64,000 bases of DNA from JARRNE01 sp963824085 (GTDB lineage: Bacteria > Pseudomonadota > Gammaproteobacteria > Chromatiales > Chromatiaceae), in contig CAWGNT010000007.1 in NCBI GenBank assembly GCA_963824085.1, positions 163,536 through 227,535 on the forward strand, written 5' to 3'. Of this stretch, positions 34,165 to 42,820 are shown piece after piece; within the stretch, counting starts at the first letter, position 1; the number at the start of each line of letters is the position of its first letter. The notes below the pieces were generated by a model. The model ran no database searches and was not told where the DNA came from. It saw only the letters and a list, made by a program, of their open reading frames with translations. A program made the position numbers and the translations under genes.

Positions 34165-34716
34165 TTAGAGCAGCTCATTTCGCGACGGGAGCCTCCTCAT
34201 CATCTCTTTTGCCGGATGATGCTTCCACGCGGAGTGTGTCTTCTGAAGCTCTCGCGCCATTCTCAGCGTCTTGACCAGGTCCCAGGGCATCGGAAGGCGC
34301 GGAGTGAAAGCAAGCTCCCATCGGATGCCGGTAGGGTCCAGAAAGAAGACCGCGTAGTATCCAGGTGCATAGATGGGATATTCGGCGGGAGCATCCGTGA
34401 CCGTCACACCCTCCTTCAGCAAGAAGTCCCGGTGAAATCGATCGACTTCCTTCCTCCGCCGAGCCCAGATGGCGATGTGGTGGATTCCGGTGGCCTGCTC
34501 GCGGTGATCCAACGCGGCGCCGGTTCGTGCCGGCTGTATCCCGATGTAGCTGTGAGGTAAGGGGAACCTGGCCATGTAGTAGGTCGAGCGGTATCCGACG
34601 TCGAGCGTCCAGAAGCTCTTGTACCCCAGCCACCCGAACATGCGATCGTAGAACTTGATCGAGCCCTCATAGTTGAGGACCGAGACCTCCACGTGATGGA
34701 CGCCGCGAAACCTCAC
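34165..34716 (-). CDS. VOC-superfamily protein (glyoxalase/dioxygenase fold)
   Basis: The GTG at 34714-34716, preceded by GAGGAAG, gives 183 residues starting VRFRGVHHVEVSVLNYEGSI. His in HHVEV, His in GIHHIAIWA and Glu in IRWELAF are the vicinal-oxygen-chelate metal ligands. The length suggests a single functional unit that would dimerise. The substrate is unknown. It overlaps the upstream GGDEF gene by 4 bases (GTGA), so the two are translationally coupled, an unusual partnership. Confidence 0.85.
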   Translation of the reverse strand: MRFRGVHHVEVSVLNYEGSIKFYDRMFGWLGYKSFWTLDVGYRSTYYMARFPLPHSYIGIQPARTGAALDHREQATGIHHIAIWARRRKEVDRFHRDFLLKEGVTVTDAPAEYPIYAPGYYAVFFLDPTGIRWELAFTPRLPMPWDLVKTLRMARELQKTHSAWKHHPAKEMMRRLPSRNELL

Positions 34717-35636
34717 GCGTCTTCCTCTCCACAAGCCGTCGCACCTGCGCAAAGGGCTGCACTGTCCCAAGTAATCGCCGTATCTGCCGGAGAAATCTCC
34801 TCGATCAGCATTGCGTTCTTCCCCATAGTCTTCACCTGATACATGAGGTGGTCAGCAACGCGAAGCGCCTCGTCGGGGGACGCGGGCGGTACGCGAAAGA
34901 CCGCTACGCCAACGCTGTGCGTAATCGGCCATCGGCGGGTATTTGCCAGCTCGGAAAGCCTTCTCTGAACCTTCGCGAACACCCGCTCTGCACCGGCACG
35001 GGACGTCTGCGGCAGGAGTAGGACAAATTCATCACCGCCGAGCCGAGCCACCAGGTCGGAGCTGCGGACCGTATGCTGGAGGGTCTCGACAACCGCCTTC
35101 AGGACGCGATCTCCCCCCGCATGGCCGATTTCGTCGTTCACACGCTTGAAGTTGTCGAGATCGATAAGCCCGACGACCGTGGTGTGGCCGTGGCGCCGCG
35201 CGAGCTCAAGCACTGTGTGCGCCGTCTCTGCGAAGGCCCTCCCGTTTCCCGCCGACGTCAGGGGGTCGAGCCGGGCCAGCCGGTGCTCAAGTCGTAGGTG
35301 ATCACGCAACGCCGACACCAGATAAGCGATGACGACAAAGAAGCTGAACCCGATGCTCGCGTTCCAGACATGGAAAAGCGTATGGCTGTAACGATGGCCG
35401 GAGGACCAGTCGGTGGCGAACCATGTCCCTGCGGACAACGCCGCCATCGTCAGACCGGACCGCCGGCCTACATACCAGGTCGCCGCGGCAAGCGGAGCAA
35501 CATACAGGATACGTAACGAGAGCTCGTAACCGGTTGCGTAGTCGACGGCTCCGAGCAACCCGACGGACAAGATGCAGATGCCCAGGAGCGCCGTTGGCGG
35601 TAGTCGCCGCAAGAGCGCGTCGACGGTACTCAGCAT
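34713..35636 (-). CDS. Membrane diguanylate cyclase (GGDEF)
   Basis: The ATG at 35634-35636 gives 307 residues. The open frame extends to 35738 and the real start could be slightly upstream. Four or so hydrophobic helices (residues 15-125) form a membrane sensor. A GGDEF domain follows with LIDLDNFKRVND, the inhibitory site RSSD five residues before GGDEF, and the intact GGDEF signature. It should therefore make cyclic di-GMP and be feedback-inhibited. It is co-translated with the VOC gene and lies just upstream of the cco assembly genes, on the same strand but after them. Confidence 0.9.
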   Translation of the reverse strand: MLSTVDALLRRLPPTALLGICILSVGLLGAVDYATGYELSLRILYVAPLAAATWYVGRRSGLTMAALSAGTWFATDWSSGHRYSHTLFHVWNASIGFSFFVVIAYLVSALRDHLRLEHRLARLDPLTSAGNGRAFAETAHTVLELARRHGHTTVVGLIDLDNFKRVNDEIGHAGGDRVLKAVVETLQHTVRSSDLVARLGGDEFVLLLPQTSRAGAERVFAKVQRRLSELANTRRWPITHSVGVAVFRVPPASPDEALRVADHLMYQVKTMGKNAMLIEEISPADTAITWDSAALCAGATACGEEDA

Positions 35637-35746
35637 CCTAGCTGTGTTGACTGAATGGGAATCCAGTTTGCTGACCACCCGAGGCTCGACTAGAAAGCCG
35701 AAAGGAACCTGGTCCCCCAAGAACATGGCGGACCGCAAGGTGCTGA

Positions 35747-35956
35747 TCAGTCATCCCTGTCCTTTCCCTCATCCGGCCCCTCATCGGCGTCGGGGAAGCG
35801 TCGGCGGTCGGGAGTCTTGTCCTCGTCCATCAGGATGCGATGGGCATCCCCTTCCAAGTCGTCGAATTGCCCGCTGCGCGCGGCCCAGAAGAGCACGCCG
35901 ACCGCCACCAAGCCAATGAGGAGCATGCCGGGTATGAGCGCGTAGATGACGTCCAT
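35747..35956 (-). CDS. ccoS: Cytochrome oxidase maturation protein, cbb3-type (CcoS)
   Basis: This 69-residue single-helix protein is MDVIYALIPGMLLIGLVAVG... followed by WAARSGQFDDLEGDAHRILM. Helix plus QFDDLEGDA...D is the CcoS signature. It helps insert cofactors (heme and copper) into the CcoN subunit. It lies 16 bases after ccoI, as in most cco clusters. The acidic and basic tail (DEGPDEGKDRDD) is longer than in many homologues. Confidence 0.95.
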   Translation of the reverse strand: MDVIYALIPGMLLIGLVAVGVLFWAARSGQFDDLEGDAHRILMDEDKTPDRRRFPDADEGPDEGKDRDD

Positions 35957-35972
35957 CGAAACTGCGAAAACA

Positions 35973-38504
35973 CTAGTTGGCTCGCATGCGGAACAGGGTC
36001 CGCAGGCGAGCCGAGTTGCCGATCACGGCGAGTGAGCTCAGGGGCATCGAGACCGCTGCCACCAGCGGCGTCACCAACGCTGCCATGGCCAAGGGCACCA
36101 TGACGACATTGTAAGCGATCGAAATACCGATATTCTGACGTATGGTCCGGAGTGTGCGCCGGGACAGGCCGGCGGCCTGGTGGACCTTCGCAAGCTCGCT
36201 GCTCATCAGAACGATGTCCGCACTGGCGATTGAGACGTCCGTGCCGCTGCCCATGGCGATGCCCACATCTGCCCGCACCAGGGCAGGGGCATCGTTCACG
36301 CCGTCGCCGACCATGGCGACGCGTCCGCCATGCCGCTGCAGCTGGGTGACCACCTGATCCTTGTCCTGGGGCAGCACCTCTGAGATGACCTCCATGCCGC
36401 CGAGCTCCTCGGCGATCCGCTCTGCGGTGCCGCGGCGATCGCCGGTCAGCAAGGTGACCTTGATCCCCGCGTCCTTGAGCCGGGTCACTGCGTCTAACGC
36501 ATCGGGGCGCAGCCGGTCGTCCGTCCGCAATGCCAGCATCTCCGCGCCATCTAGCGCGACATGGACGACGCTGCCTCCTCGGTCGGCGGCCTCGCCCCAT
36601 TCTCCGCGCCCTGTATCTCCGTCGACACCTTGCAGGCGTAACCATTCCAGGGTTCCGGCGACAACCAGCTCGCCGTCCACGCGTCCTTTAATGCCGAGCC
36701 CGGCTCGCACCTGCACCTCTCCAACCTTCTTCGACGCGTAGGAGATGCCCGCGCGCCGACACAGATCCAGCACGGCTGCCGCTGCCGGGTGCTCCGAGAA
36801 CCGCTCGAGGGCTGCTAGAGTCGCCAGGTCCTCCCGCAACGCGGGGCTCAGGACGTCGGTATCGCCCGGGCCCCAGGAGCCGTTTCCATGGACAATGGCG
36901 GTCACTGTCGGCCTCCCTTCCGTGAGCGTGCCGGTCTTGTCGAACACGAAGTGGTCGATCGACGACAGGGTCTCGAGCACCGCTCCGTTCTTCACTAGGA
37001 TCCCTTCGCGCGCGCCAAGGCCAGAGGCGACGGCGATCGCCATTGGCGTTGCCAAGCCGAAGGCGCAGGGACAGGTGATGATGAGCACTGCGGTGGCGGC
37101 GAGCAGCGCCGTCTCAAGGTCTGTCCGCACCCACCACAGGAACGTCACGGCCGCAAGGACAAGGGTCGCCGCAACGAACCAGGGCACAACCCGGTCGGCG
37201 ATACGCTGGATGGGCGCCTTGCTCTCCTGCGCGTCCTCCACCAACTTGATGATCCGCCCGAGGGCGGTGTCCTTGAGTAGCCCCTCCACGCGGATGGTTA
37301 GGACGCCGGCGCCGTTCAGGGTCCCCGCCGAGACCTTGTCCCCGACGCGCCGGAGCACCGGTGCCGACTCGCCGGTCAGCATGGATTCGTCCACGCTGCT
37401 TTCGCCGTCGGCGATCTCGCCGTCCACTGGAATCTTTTCTCCTGGGCGAACCAGAACGAGCTCACCCAAGCTCACAGCGCGAATGGGGACGACAACCTCT
37501 TCGTCCTGTCGCAGCACAGTGGCAACCCGGGGCTGAAGGTCCAGGAGGCGTTGGGTCGAAGCGACCGCCTGCTGCTTGGAGATGGATTCCAGGTACCGGC
37601 CGACGAGAATGACGAACAGGAAGTTGACGACCGTGTCCCAGTAGACCTCGCCCGCGGTCGAGCCGCCGGCAGTAACGTAGAGGGAGTAGAAATAGGTGAT
37701 GGACGCGCCGATCGCGATCGGCAGATCCATTCCGAGGCTCCCTGCCCGCAGCCCCGACCATGCACCTTTGTAGAAGGGATAACCGGAGAAAAGGAGTGTG
37801 GGAGTTGCGATCGCGAATCCGATCCACTGAAACAATCCGCGAAACTCGCCCCGATCCGCACCCGCGTACAAGGCGATGGATATCCACAGGAGGTTCATCA
37901 TCGCGAAGCCCGCAAAGGCCATGCGATAGAGGAGCATCCGGTTGTGTCGCTTCAGCGCACCTTCGGCCGCCTCCGGATCGAAGGGCACCCCCACGTAACC
38001 GATATCCGTGAGTCGTCGCAGGGCACGGGACAGCTTGAGGCGCTGATTGTCCCAGCGCAGCTTCAGCCGGCGCCCCGTGAGGTTGACCCGAGCCTCTTCG
38101 ACGCCTGGAAGCGCCTGCAGGCTGTTCTCGATCAGCCACACACAGGCGGCGCAGTGAATACCTTCTACTAGAAGGTTGATCTCGCGTGTATCGCCGAGGG
38201 CGTCGACGAACTCCTCCTGCACCTCATCGAGATCGTAAAGCGCAAGCTCCTTCGGAGGCTCCGGCGGAGGTCCGAGGATCTCCCCTTCCGGGGTCCGCTG
38301 ATAAAAGCCCTGCAGCCCGGCCGCATAGATTGCCTGGCACACGGACTTGCAGCCGGTACAGCAGAAGACCTCTTCCCGACCCGAAACCTTGGCGCGAATC
38401 TCGGCGGAAAGGGAAACGGGCAGACCGCAGTGGTAACAGCGGCGATCCGCGGACGACGCGGTCGCGGTCAGGCCGTGATCGCTGAGGACCTGAGGGCCGC
38501 TCAC
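35973..38504 (-). CDS. ccoI: Copper-exporting P1-type ATPase for cbb3 oxidase assembly (CcoI/FixI)
   Basis: This 843-residue protein has an N-terminal Cys cluster (CYHCGLPV and FCCTGCKSVCQ). An HMA domain follows with GIHCAACV near residue 118, then eight membrane helices, TGES near 376, CPC near 478, DKTGT near 519 and GDGVNDAP near 734. Every catalytic site of a Cu-transporting ATPase is intact. CcoI supplies copper to the CuB site of CcoN. It lies between fixH and ccoS in one operon. The doubled metal-binding N terminus is the mark that separates it from general CopA. Confidence 0.96.
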   Translation of the reverse strand: MSGPQVLSDHGLTATASSADRRCYHCGLPVSLSAEIRAKVSGREEVFCCTGCKSVCQAIYAAGLQGFYQRTPEGEILGPPPEPPKELALYDLDEVQEEFVDALGDTREINLLVEGIHCAACVWLIENSLQALPGVEEARVNLTGRRLKLRWDNQRLKLSRALRRLTDIGYVGVPFDPEAAEGALKRHNRMLLYRMAFAGFAMMNLLWISIALYAGADRGEFRGLFQWIGFAIATPTLLFSGYPFYKGAWSGLRAGSLGMDLPIAIGASITYFYSLYVTAGGSTAGEVYWDTVVNFLFVILVGRYLESISKQQAVASTQRLLDLQPRVATVLRQDEEVVVPIRAVSLGELVLVRPGEKIPVDGEIADGESSVDESMLTGESAPVLRRVGDKVSAGTLNGAGVLTIRVEGLLKDTALGRIIKLVEDAQESKAPIQRIADRVVPWFVAATLVLAAVTFLWWVRTDLETALLAATAVLIITCPCAFGLATPMAIAVASGLGAREGILVKNGAVLETLSSIDHFVFDKTGTLTEGRPTVTAIVHGNGSWGPGDTDVLSPALREDLATLAALERFSEHPAAAAVLDLCRRAGISYASKKVGEVQVRAGLGIKGRVDGELVVAGTLEWLRLQGVDGDTGRGEWGEAADRGGSVVHVALDGAEMLALRTDDRLRPDALDAVTRLKDAGIKVTLLTGDRRGTAERIAEELGGMEVISEVLPQDKDQVVTQLQRHGGRVAMVGDGVNDAPALVRADVGIAMGSGTDVSIASADIVLMSSELAKVHQAAGLSRRTLRTIRQNIGISIAYNVVMVPLAMAALVTPLVAAVSMPLSSLAVIGNSARLRTLFRMRAN

Positions 38505-38507
38505 AAA

Positions 38508-39020
38508 TCAGGGGCGCTCGACACTGATGCGCTTACCCTCGTTGAATTCGTCTGCTCCCTTCGTCACCGAGAACAGCGTGTCCCAGGCCCCGATGAGGGG
38601 GAATTGGACTTCCGCCACATAGCGGCCCTTTCCCTCTTCCGTCATGGCGGCCTTGAAGTCCCGGGATGCGTCCGAAGGGCGGTAGGCGTAGAAGGTCACT
38701 CGATCTGGCTCGACGGGCTGCCCGGCCTTATCGACCAGGAAGAAGCGCACGACCGTCTTCTCGCCGGCCCTGATGTCCTTTGGAATGTCGTCCCGCAGAA
38801 CCCAGCCCGGCCTGTGCTTCATGTTGGAGAGCATCGTGTGCTCGTAGTGCTGCCCCCGTTCGTAGTAGTCGTCCACCACCAGCCCCGGATTGCTCGCAAT
38901 CGCAAAGTAGACCATGGTGAGGTTCACGCCCAGGACCACTACAACAAGGGCGACCCAGCTGATCACCCAGGGACTCCGCCAAGCGGATGCCGACTTCTGC
39001 TCTGTGACTGAACGCCCCAT
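38508..39020 (-). CDS. fixH: FixH/CcoH family assembly protein
   Basis: This 170-residue protein has one N-terminal membrane helix (residues 17-40) and a periplasmic domain with NPGLVVDDYYERGQHYEHT, the FixH motif. A beta-rich body ends GAWDTLFSVTKGADEFN. FixH is required for stable cbb3 oxidase assembly. It lies 3 bases upstream of ccoI, so the two are translationally close. Confidence 0.93.
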   Translation of the reverse strand: MGRSVTEQKSASAWRSPWVISWVALVVVVLGVNLTMVYFAIASNPGLVVDDYYERGQHYEHTMLSNMKHRPGWVLRDDIPKDIRAGEKTVVRFFLVDKAGQPVEPDRVTFYAYRPSDASRDFKAAMTEEGKGRYVAEVQFPLIGAWDTLFSVTKGADEFNEGKRISVERP

Positions 39021-39082
39021 TCGATATTGCCTGCGTAAAGAGACAGGCGGGCAAGATCTCTGCCCGCGTGTCGTTGAAGCGA

Positions 39083-40516
39083 TTAGTGAGACGGACCGAT
39101 GAAGATGCTCTTGCGCTTCGTCTGCACTGTCTGCCCGGAAGGTCGAACACCTTCCACATGGAAGGTGATCCCGACACGACCGTCCTCGAGGTCGCTGCGC
39201 GGCATCTTGACGAACACGATAGCGGCGGTCACCTCACCGTGACGTGCCAGGATCTTATCCTCCGCGCCCAGGAGCACCAAGTCTTTCGGTCCGGACGCGC
39301 TGATCCGCAACGACAGGTCCTCAGGCATCTTGTTCAAGATCTTGAGGGTATACTTGTTCTGAATCGAGCCGTCGCTCATGGTCACGAACAAGGGTGCACG
39401 CTCGTGCAGGACGTTGAGATCGATCGCACCCAGGGAGGCCAGTCCATAGACGATGCCAGACAGGGCGGCGATGAGGATTGTCGAGTACACCCACACGCGC
39501 GGCCGAAAAAGCAGCGCCTTCGTCGAGCCCCCTTCGAGCTCGTCCAGCGATGCGTAGCGTATCAGTCCCTTGGGCCGGGAGACCTTCGCCATCACCGCGT
39601 TGCACGCATCAATGCAGAGCGCGCAGGTTATGCAGCCTTCCTGCTGTCCATTGCGGATATCGATCCCTGTCGGGCACACCGCCACGCACTGCTTACAGTC
39701 GATGCAGTCGCCAGTGGTACGGCTCTCCTCCGTCTCCCCCTTCTTTAACCGGCCCCGGGGCTCGCCGCGATGCACATCATAGGTGGGGAGCACGGTGGTC
39801 CGGTCCGCCATCACGCCCTGAATACGGGCATAGGGACACAGCCAGAAGCACGCCTGCTCTCTCAGGAATCCGGCCAAGACGTATGTACCTGCGGTGAACA
39901 GGGCAACCGTCGCGTAGGCGGCCGCGTTCGCATCGCCGACGAAAAACGCGCGCCACAGGCCCGTCGCATCCGTGAACCAGGCCACAAAGCTGATCCCGGT
40001 GAGGAAACCGATCATCACCCACATAAGATGCTTGACGCTCTTGACGGCGAGCTTCTTTGCGCTTAGCGGGGCCTTGTCGAGCTTACGCCGCTGCGGCGGC
40101 TGGCCCTCCAGTTTCTCCTCAATCCAGGTGAAGACGTCTGTCCACACGGTCTGAAAGCAGAAGAACCCGCACCACACGCGACCGGCGATGGCCGTCGTCA
40201 CGGCAAGCAAGATCGCAAAGAAGAGAAGCAACAGGGACAGCATCCAAAAATCTTGCGGAAGGACCGTCACCCCGAAGATGTGATATTGGCGGTTAGGGAT
40301 ATCGAACAGGACCGCTTGCCGACCGTCCCAGCGCAGATACGGACCGAGGAAGAACATCAGCCAAACCGAGGCGGCCAGCCATTTGATCATGCGCCACTTT
40401 CCGGGGAGGCGTTTGGCGTGGATCGTTTCATTGCCGGTGTTGACGTGCCAGTGCTGGGCCTCCGCGTAGAGGTCGTCCACTGCGCCTGTCTTTGCTTCGA
40501 CTTGACTGTTGCTCAC
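39083..40516 (-). CDS. ccoG: Cytochrome c oxidase accessory ferredoxin CcoG
   Basis: The GTG at 40514-40516, with GGAG upstream, gives 477 residues. Five to six helices carry a PlsC-like GRVWCGFFCFQTVW motif. Two 4Fe-4S sites follow (CIDCKQCVAVCP and CITCALCIDAC), and the periplasmic C-terminal domain is Ig-like. CcoG (RdxA/FixG) reduces copper for transfer to CcoN. The open frame to 40612 adds 32 residues that cross an untranslated region. It heads the ccoG-fixH-ccoI-ccoS unit, separated from ccoNOQP by a terminator. Confidence 0.96.
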   Translation of the reverse strand: MSNSQVEAKTGAVDDLYAEAQHWHVNTGNETIHAKRLPGKWRMIKWLAASVWLMFFLGPYLRWDGRQAVLFDIPNRQYHIFGVTVLPQDFWMLSLLLLFFAILLAVTTAIAGRVWCGFFCFQTVWTDVFTWIEEKLEGQPPQRRKLDKAPLSAKKLAVKSVKHLMWVMIGFLTGISFVAWFTDATGLWRAFFVGDANAAAYATVALFTAGTYVLAGFLREQACFWLCPYARIQGVMADRTTVLPTYDVHRGEPRGRLKKGETEESRTTGDCIDCKQCVAVCPTGIDIRNGQQEGCITCALCIDACNAVMAKVSRPKGLIRYASLDELEGGSTKALLFRPRVWVYSTILIAALSGIVYGLASLGAIDLNVLHERAPLFVTMSDGSIQNKYTLKILNKMPEDLSLRISASGPKDLVLLGAEDKILARHGEVTAAIVFVKMPRSDLEDGRVGITFHVEGVRPSGQTVQTKRKSIFIGPSH

Positions 40517-40692
40517 TATCGATCTCCAAGGCGCCGCCCCGCATTCCAACGGGCGTCGGCCTGCAACCCCAACCCGGAACCCCGCAGACTCCCTTGCATA
40601 GGGACAAAACAACTAAGGATAGTTGAAAAAGCCGGGCGCAGCATTGCGTTTTCGCAAATATAACCAGATGATTTCCCTAAAAATCCAGGTGC

Positions 40693-40718
40693 AAAAAAAG
40701 GGGGATACTAGATCCCCC
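40693..40718 (-). terminator. Rho-independent terminator of the ccoNOQP operon
   Basis: GGGGGAT (40700-40706) and ATCCCCC (40712-40718) form a perfect 7-bp stem around a 5-base loop. Read on the minus strand it is followed by seven T residues (A at 40693-40699). It lies 26 bases after the stop of the small gene at 40,744, so transcripts entering from ccoN end here before ccoG. Confidence 0.88.
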
Positions 40719-40743
40719 TATATCTCTGGCATAGACGTTCTCG

Positions 40744-40875
40744 TTATTGTTGAAGCCTATGCTCCTCCGCGTCGCGATTCATCAGCTTGACTACCTTGAA
40801 GGCCAGGAAGACCAAGATGACGATCGCAATCGCCACACTGAGTATCGCCCCCCAAAATACGGCATCGAATTGCAT
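40744..40875 (-). CDS. 43-residue single-helix protein at the end of ccoNOQP
   Basis: It is absent from the longer open frames because of its size. The ATG at 40873-40875 has an excellent AAGGAGG 7 bases upstream. The product opens MQFDAVFWGAILSVAIAIVI and continues with more hydrophobic residues, then a charged tail (MNRDAEEHRLQQ). One membrane helix spans about residues 5-28. It lies 95 bases after ccoP and right before a clear terminator, so it is the last gene of the oxidase operon. It resembles in kind the small CcoM/CcoQ subunits of cbb3 oxidases, but I cannot match it to a named one. An oxidase subunit or assembly helper is the likely role. Confidence 0.78.
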   Translation of the reverse strand: MQFDAVFWGAILSVAIAIVILVFLAFKVVKLMNRDAEEHRLQQ

Positions 40876-40970
40876 ATTATCCCTCCTTATCTCCTCTGGT
40901 GAGACCGCGGACGGCCATCACCCTACCCCCGCCGCCGATCCGGACCTATGCGGACGATGCTTCTGCCCGC

Positions 40971-41858
40971 CTAGTGGCTGAGCTTATTGACGTAAACGAC
41001 CAGCTTCTTGATCTCCTCAGGGTTGAGCTTACCTGTTGGTCCGCCCCAAGCCGGCATTACCGCGTTGCGAGTCTCGGCGACGCCCGGCTGGTTCACACCG
41101 TAGGTAATGGTGTGTTTCGCGCTCTCGTATCCGCCAGGCTCGAAGCGCCAGATCCGGTCGGTCAAGTTGGCAGCTCCGACCGTGACCTTGTCGCCATTGG
41201 GGAGCTCAGCGATGATGCCGTTGGCCTTCTGACCATGGCAGGCTACGCAGCCCTTGGTCTTGAACAGGTTCCAACCTTCCTCGCTACCGGGCTTGCCGTC
41301 GCCTAGCTGGACGACGAACTTGGCCAGGGTGTCGATCTCCGCCGGTGACAGAATCCCCTGGTGCGCCGGCATCGCCCCCTTACGCCCATTCGTGATCGAT
41401 TCTTGGATCTTTTGAACGCTCCCGCCATAGAGCCAGTTGTCGTCGGCCAGCACCGGGAAACCAGGGTTGCCCTGCCCGCCGCTACCGTGGCAGGCCGCGC
41501 AGTTGTCGCCGAAGAGCACCTTTGCCGATGCGAGCGTATATTGCGTGAGCCCCGGGTCCGCCAGGATTTCCTGCACGCTCATCTTCTTGATCTCGTCCTC
41601 GTACTTGGCGCGGACTGCCTGGACCTGCTCGACGCCTTGCTCGTATTCCTGCATCTGCGTCCATCCCAATATCCCTTTGGTGTAGCCGTGGGCCAAGGGC
41701 CACATGGGGTACAGGATACCGTAGGCGATCCACCAGAGGATCGACGCCCAGAAGGCGATCATCCACCAGCGCGGGGCCGGATTGCGCAGCTCCCGCAGAT
41801 TGCCGTCCCAGAAGTGCCCGGTGTTGTTCTCACCGGGGAAGGGGTTATTTTCTGCCAT
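40971..41858 (-). CDS. ccoP: cbb3-type cytochrome oxidase subunit III, diheme CcoP
   Basis: This 295-residue protein has an N-terminal membrane anchor (WWMIAFWASILWWIAYGILYP, about residues 31-51). Two c-type heme sites follow: CAACH near residue 115 and CVACH near 213. The later Met ligands include MPAHQG and MPAWGG. It carries electrons from soluble cytochrome c to CcoO and CcoN. Its start overlaps the end of ccoQ by 14 bases. Confidence 0.97.
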   Translation of the reverse strand: MAENNPFPGENNTGHFWDGNLRELRNPAPRWWMIAFWASILWWIAYGILYPMWPLAHGYTKGILGWTQMQEYEQGVEQVQAVRAKYEDEIKKMSVQEILADPGLTQYTLASAKVLFGDNCAACHGSGGQGNPGFPVLADDNWLYGGSVQKIQESITNGRKGAMPAHQGILSPAEIDTLAKFVVQLGDGKPGSEEGWNLFKTKGCVACHGQKANGIIAELPNGDKVTVGAANLTDRIWRFEPGGYESAKHTITYGVNQPGVAETRNAVMPAWGGPTGKLNPEEIKKLVVYVNKLSH

Positions 41859-42060
41859 GATTCTCTCCGCTGTTTTCGTCGTCCTCGTCGAACGGGAGGT
41901 AGCGCCGCGATTCCAGCTTATCCCGATTCTTAGGACGCAAGACGTAGACGTAGACCCCTACCATCAGGAGAAAGATGACGACCGTTAGGATCGTTCCGAT
42001 CCAATCGTTGGTCGTCATCGCCTCCCAGTCGGTATGGAAGTACTCCTTCAAGCTACTCAC
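41845..42060 (-). CDS. ccoQ: cbb3-type oxidase subunit CcoQ
   Basis: This 71-residue protein has one helix (GTILTVVIFLLMVGVYVYVL) followed by RPKNRDKLESRRYLPFDED, the usual CcoQ pattern of helix plus charged, acidic tail. CcoQ stabilises the complex with CcoP and CcoNO. The gene overlaps ccoO by 8 bases and ccoP by 14, so it is tightly coupled. Confidence 0.93.
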   Translation of the reverse strand: MSSLKEYFHTDWEAMTTNDWIGTILTVVIFLLMVGVYVYVLRPKNRDKLESRRYLPFDEDDENSGENHGRK

Positions 42061-42802
42061 GATAAGTCACGTCGTCCTTCAGAGTAGCCATGGTGCCAAG
42101 CACCTGGAGATAGCTCACCAGGGCATCCATCTCCGTCTTGCCTTCGACCAGCTTGGGCGCGGCTTCGATGTCGGCGTCCGCATAGGGCACACCAATCGCC
42201 TTCATCCCCGCCATGTGGGTCTGGATCGTGGACGCGTCCACCATGGTCTTGTCCAGCCAGGGATAGTTCGGCATAACAGACTCCGGTACCACCGAACGCG
42301 GGGCGCGCAAGTGGGCGCGATGCCATTCATCGGAGTATTTACCGCCGACCCGTGCGAGGTCCGGGCCGGTACGCTTCGAGCCCCACTGGAACGGATGATC
42401 GAACATGGACTCGGAGGCCAGGGAGTAGTGTCCATAGCGCTCCTTCTCGTCGCGGAATGGACGGACCATCTGAGAGTGGCATAGGTAGCAGCCTTCCCGC
42501 TGATATACGTCGCGGCCCGCCAGCTCCAGTGCTGTATAGGGGCGGATACCGTCGCCCGCCTTCCAGTTCCACTTCAGGTTACCCTTGGCGTCGACATCGA
42601 CGATGGGCTTGGAGCCCGGGTTGTCCTTGTTCCAAACAATCTCCGGGAATTTGTTGTACTCCATCGTGCTCTTCAGATAGAAGAGCGGCACGATCTCGAC
42701 GATACCGCCGACGGAAAGGGCGAGAGCAAGGATAACCAGCAGTGCCCAGATATTCCGCTCCATGCGGTCCTGGAGATTCTTGGGTGCAGTCGTCTCTGCC
42801 AT
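42053..42802 (-). CDS. ccoO: cbb3-type oxidase subunit II, monoheme CcoO
   Basis: This 249-residue protein has an N-terminal membrane helix (WALLVILALALSVGGIVEIVP) and a c-heme site in the signature REGCYLCHSQMVRPF (near residue 105). A Met ligand follows in the C-terminal part, and the AHLRAPRSVVPESVMPNY motif is present. It passes electrons from CcoP to heme b in CcoN. It starts 19 bases after ccoN. Confidence 0.96.
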   Translation of the reverse strand: MAETTAPKNLQDRMERNIWALLVILALALSVGGIVEIVPLFYLKSTMEYNKFPEIVWNKDNPGSKPIVDVDAKGNLKWNWKAGDGIRPYTALELAGRDVYQREGCYLCHSQMVRPFRDEKERYGHYSLASESMFDHPFQWGSKRTGPDLARVGGKYSDEWHRAHLRAPRSVVPESVMPNYPWLDKTMVDASTIQTHMAGMKAIGVPYADADIEAAPKLVEGKTEMDALVSYLQVLGTMATLKDDVTYRE

Positions 42803-42820
42803 TTCTCGTTACCTCCAGGA

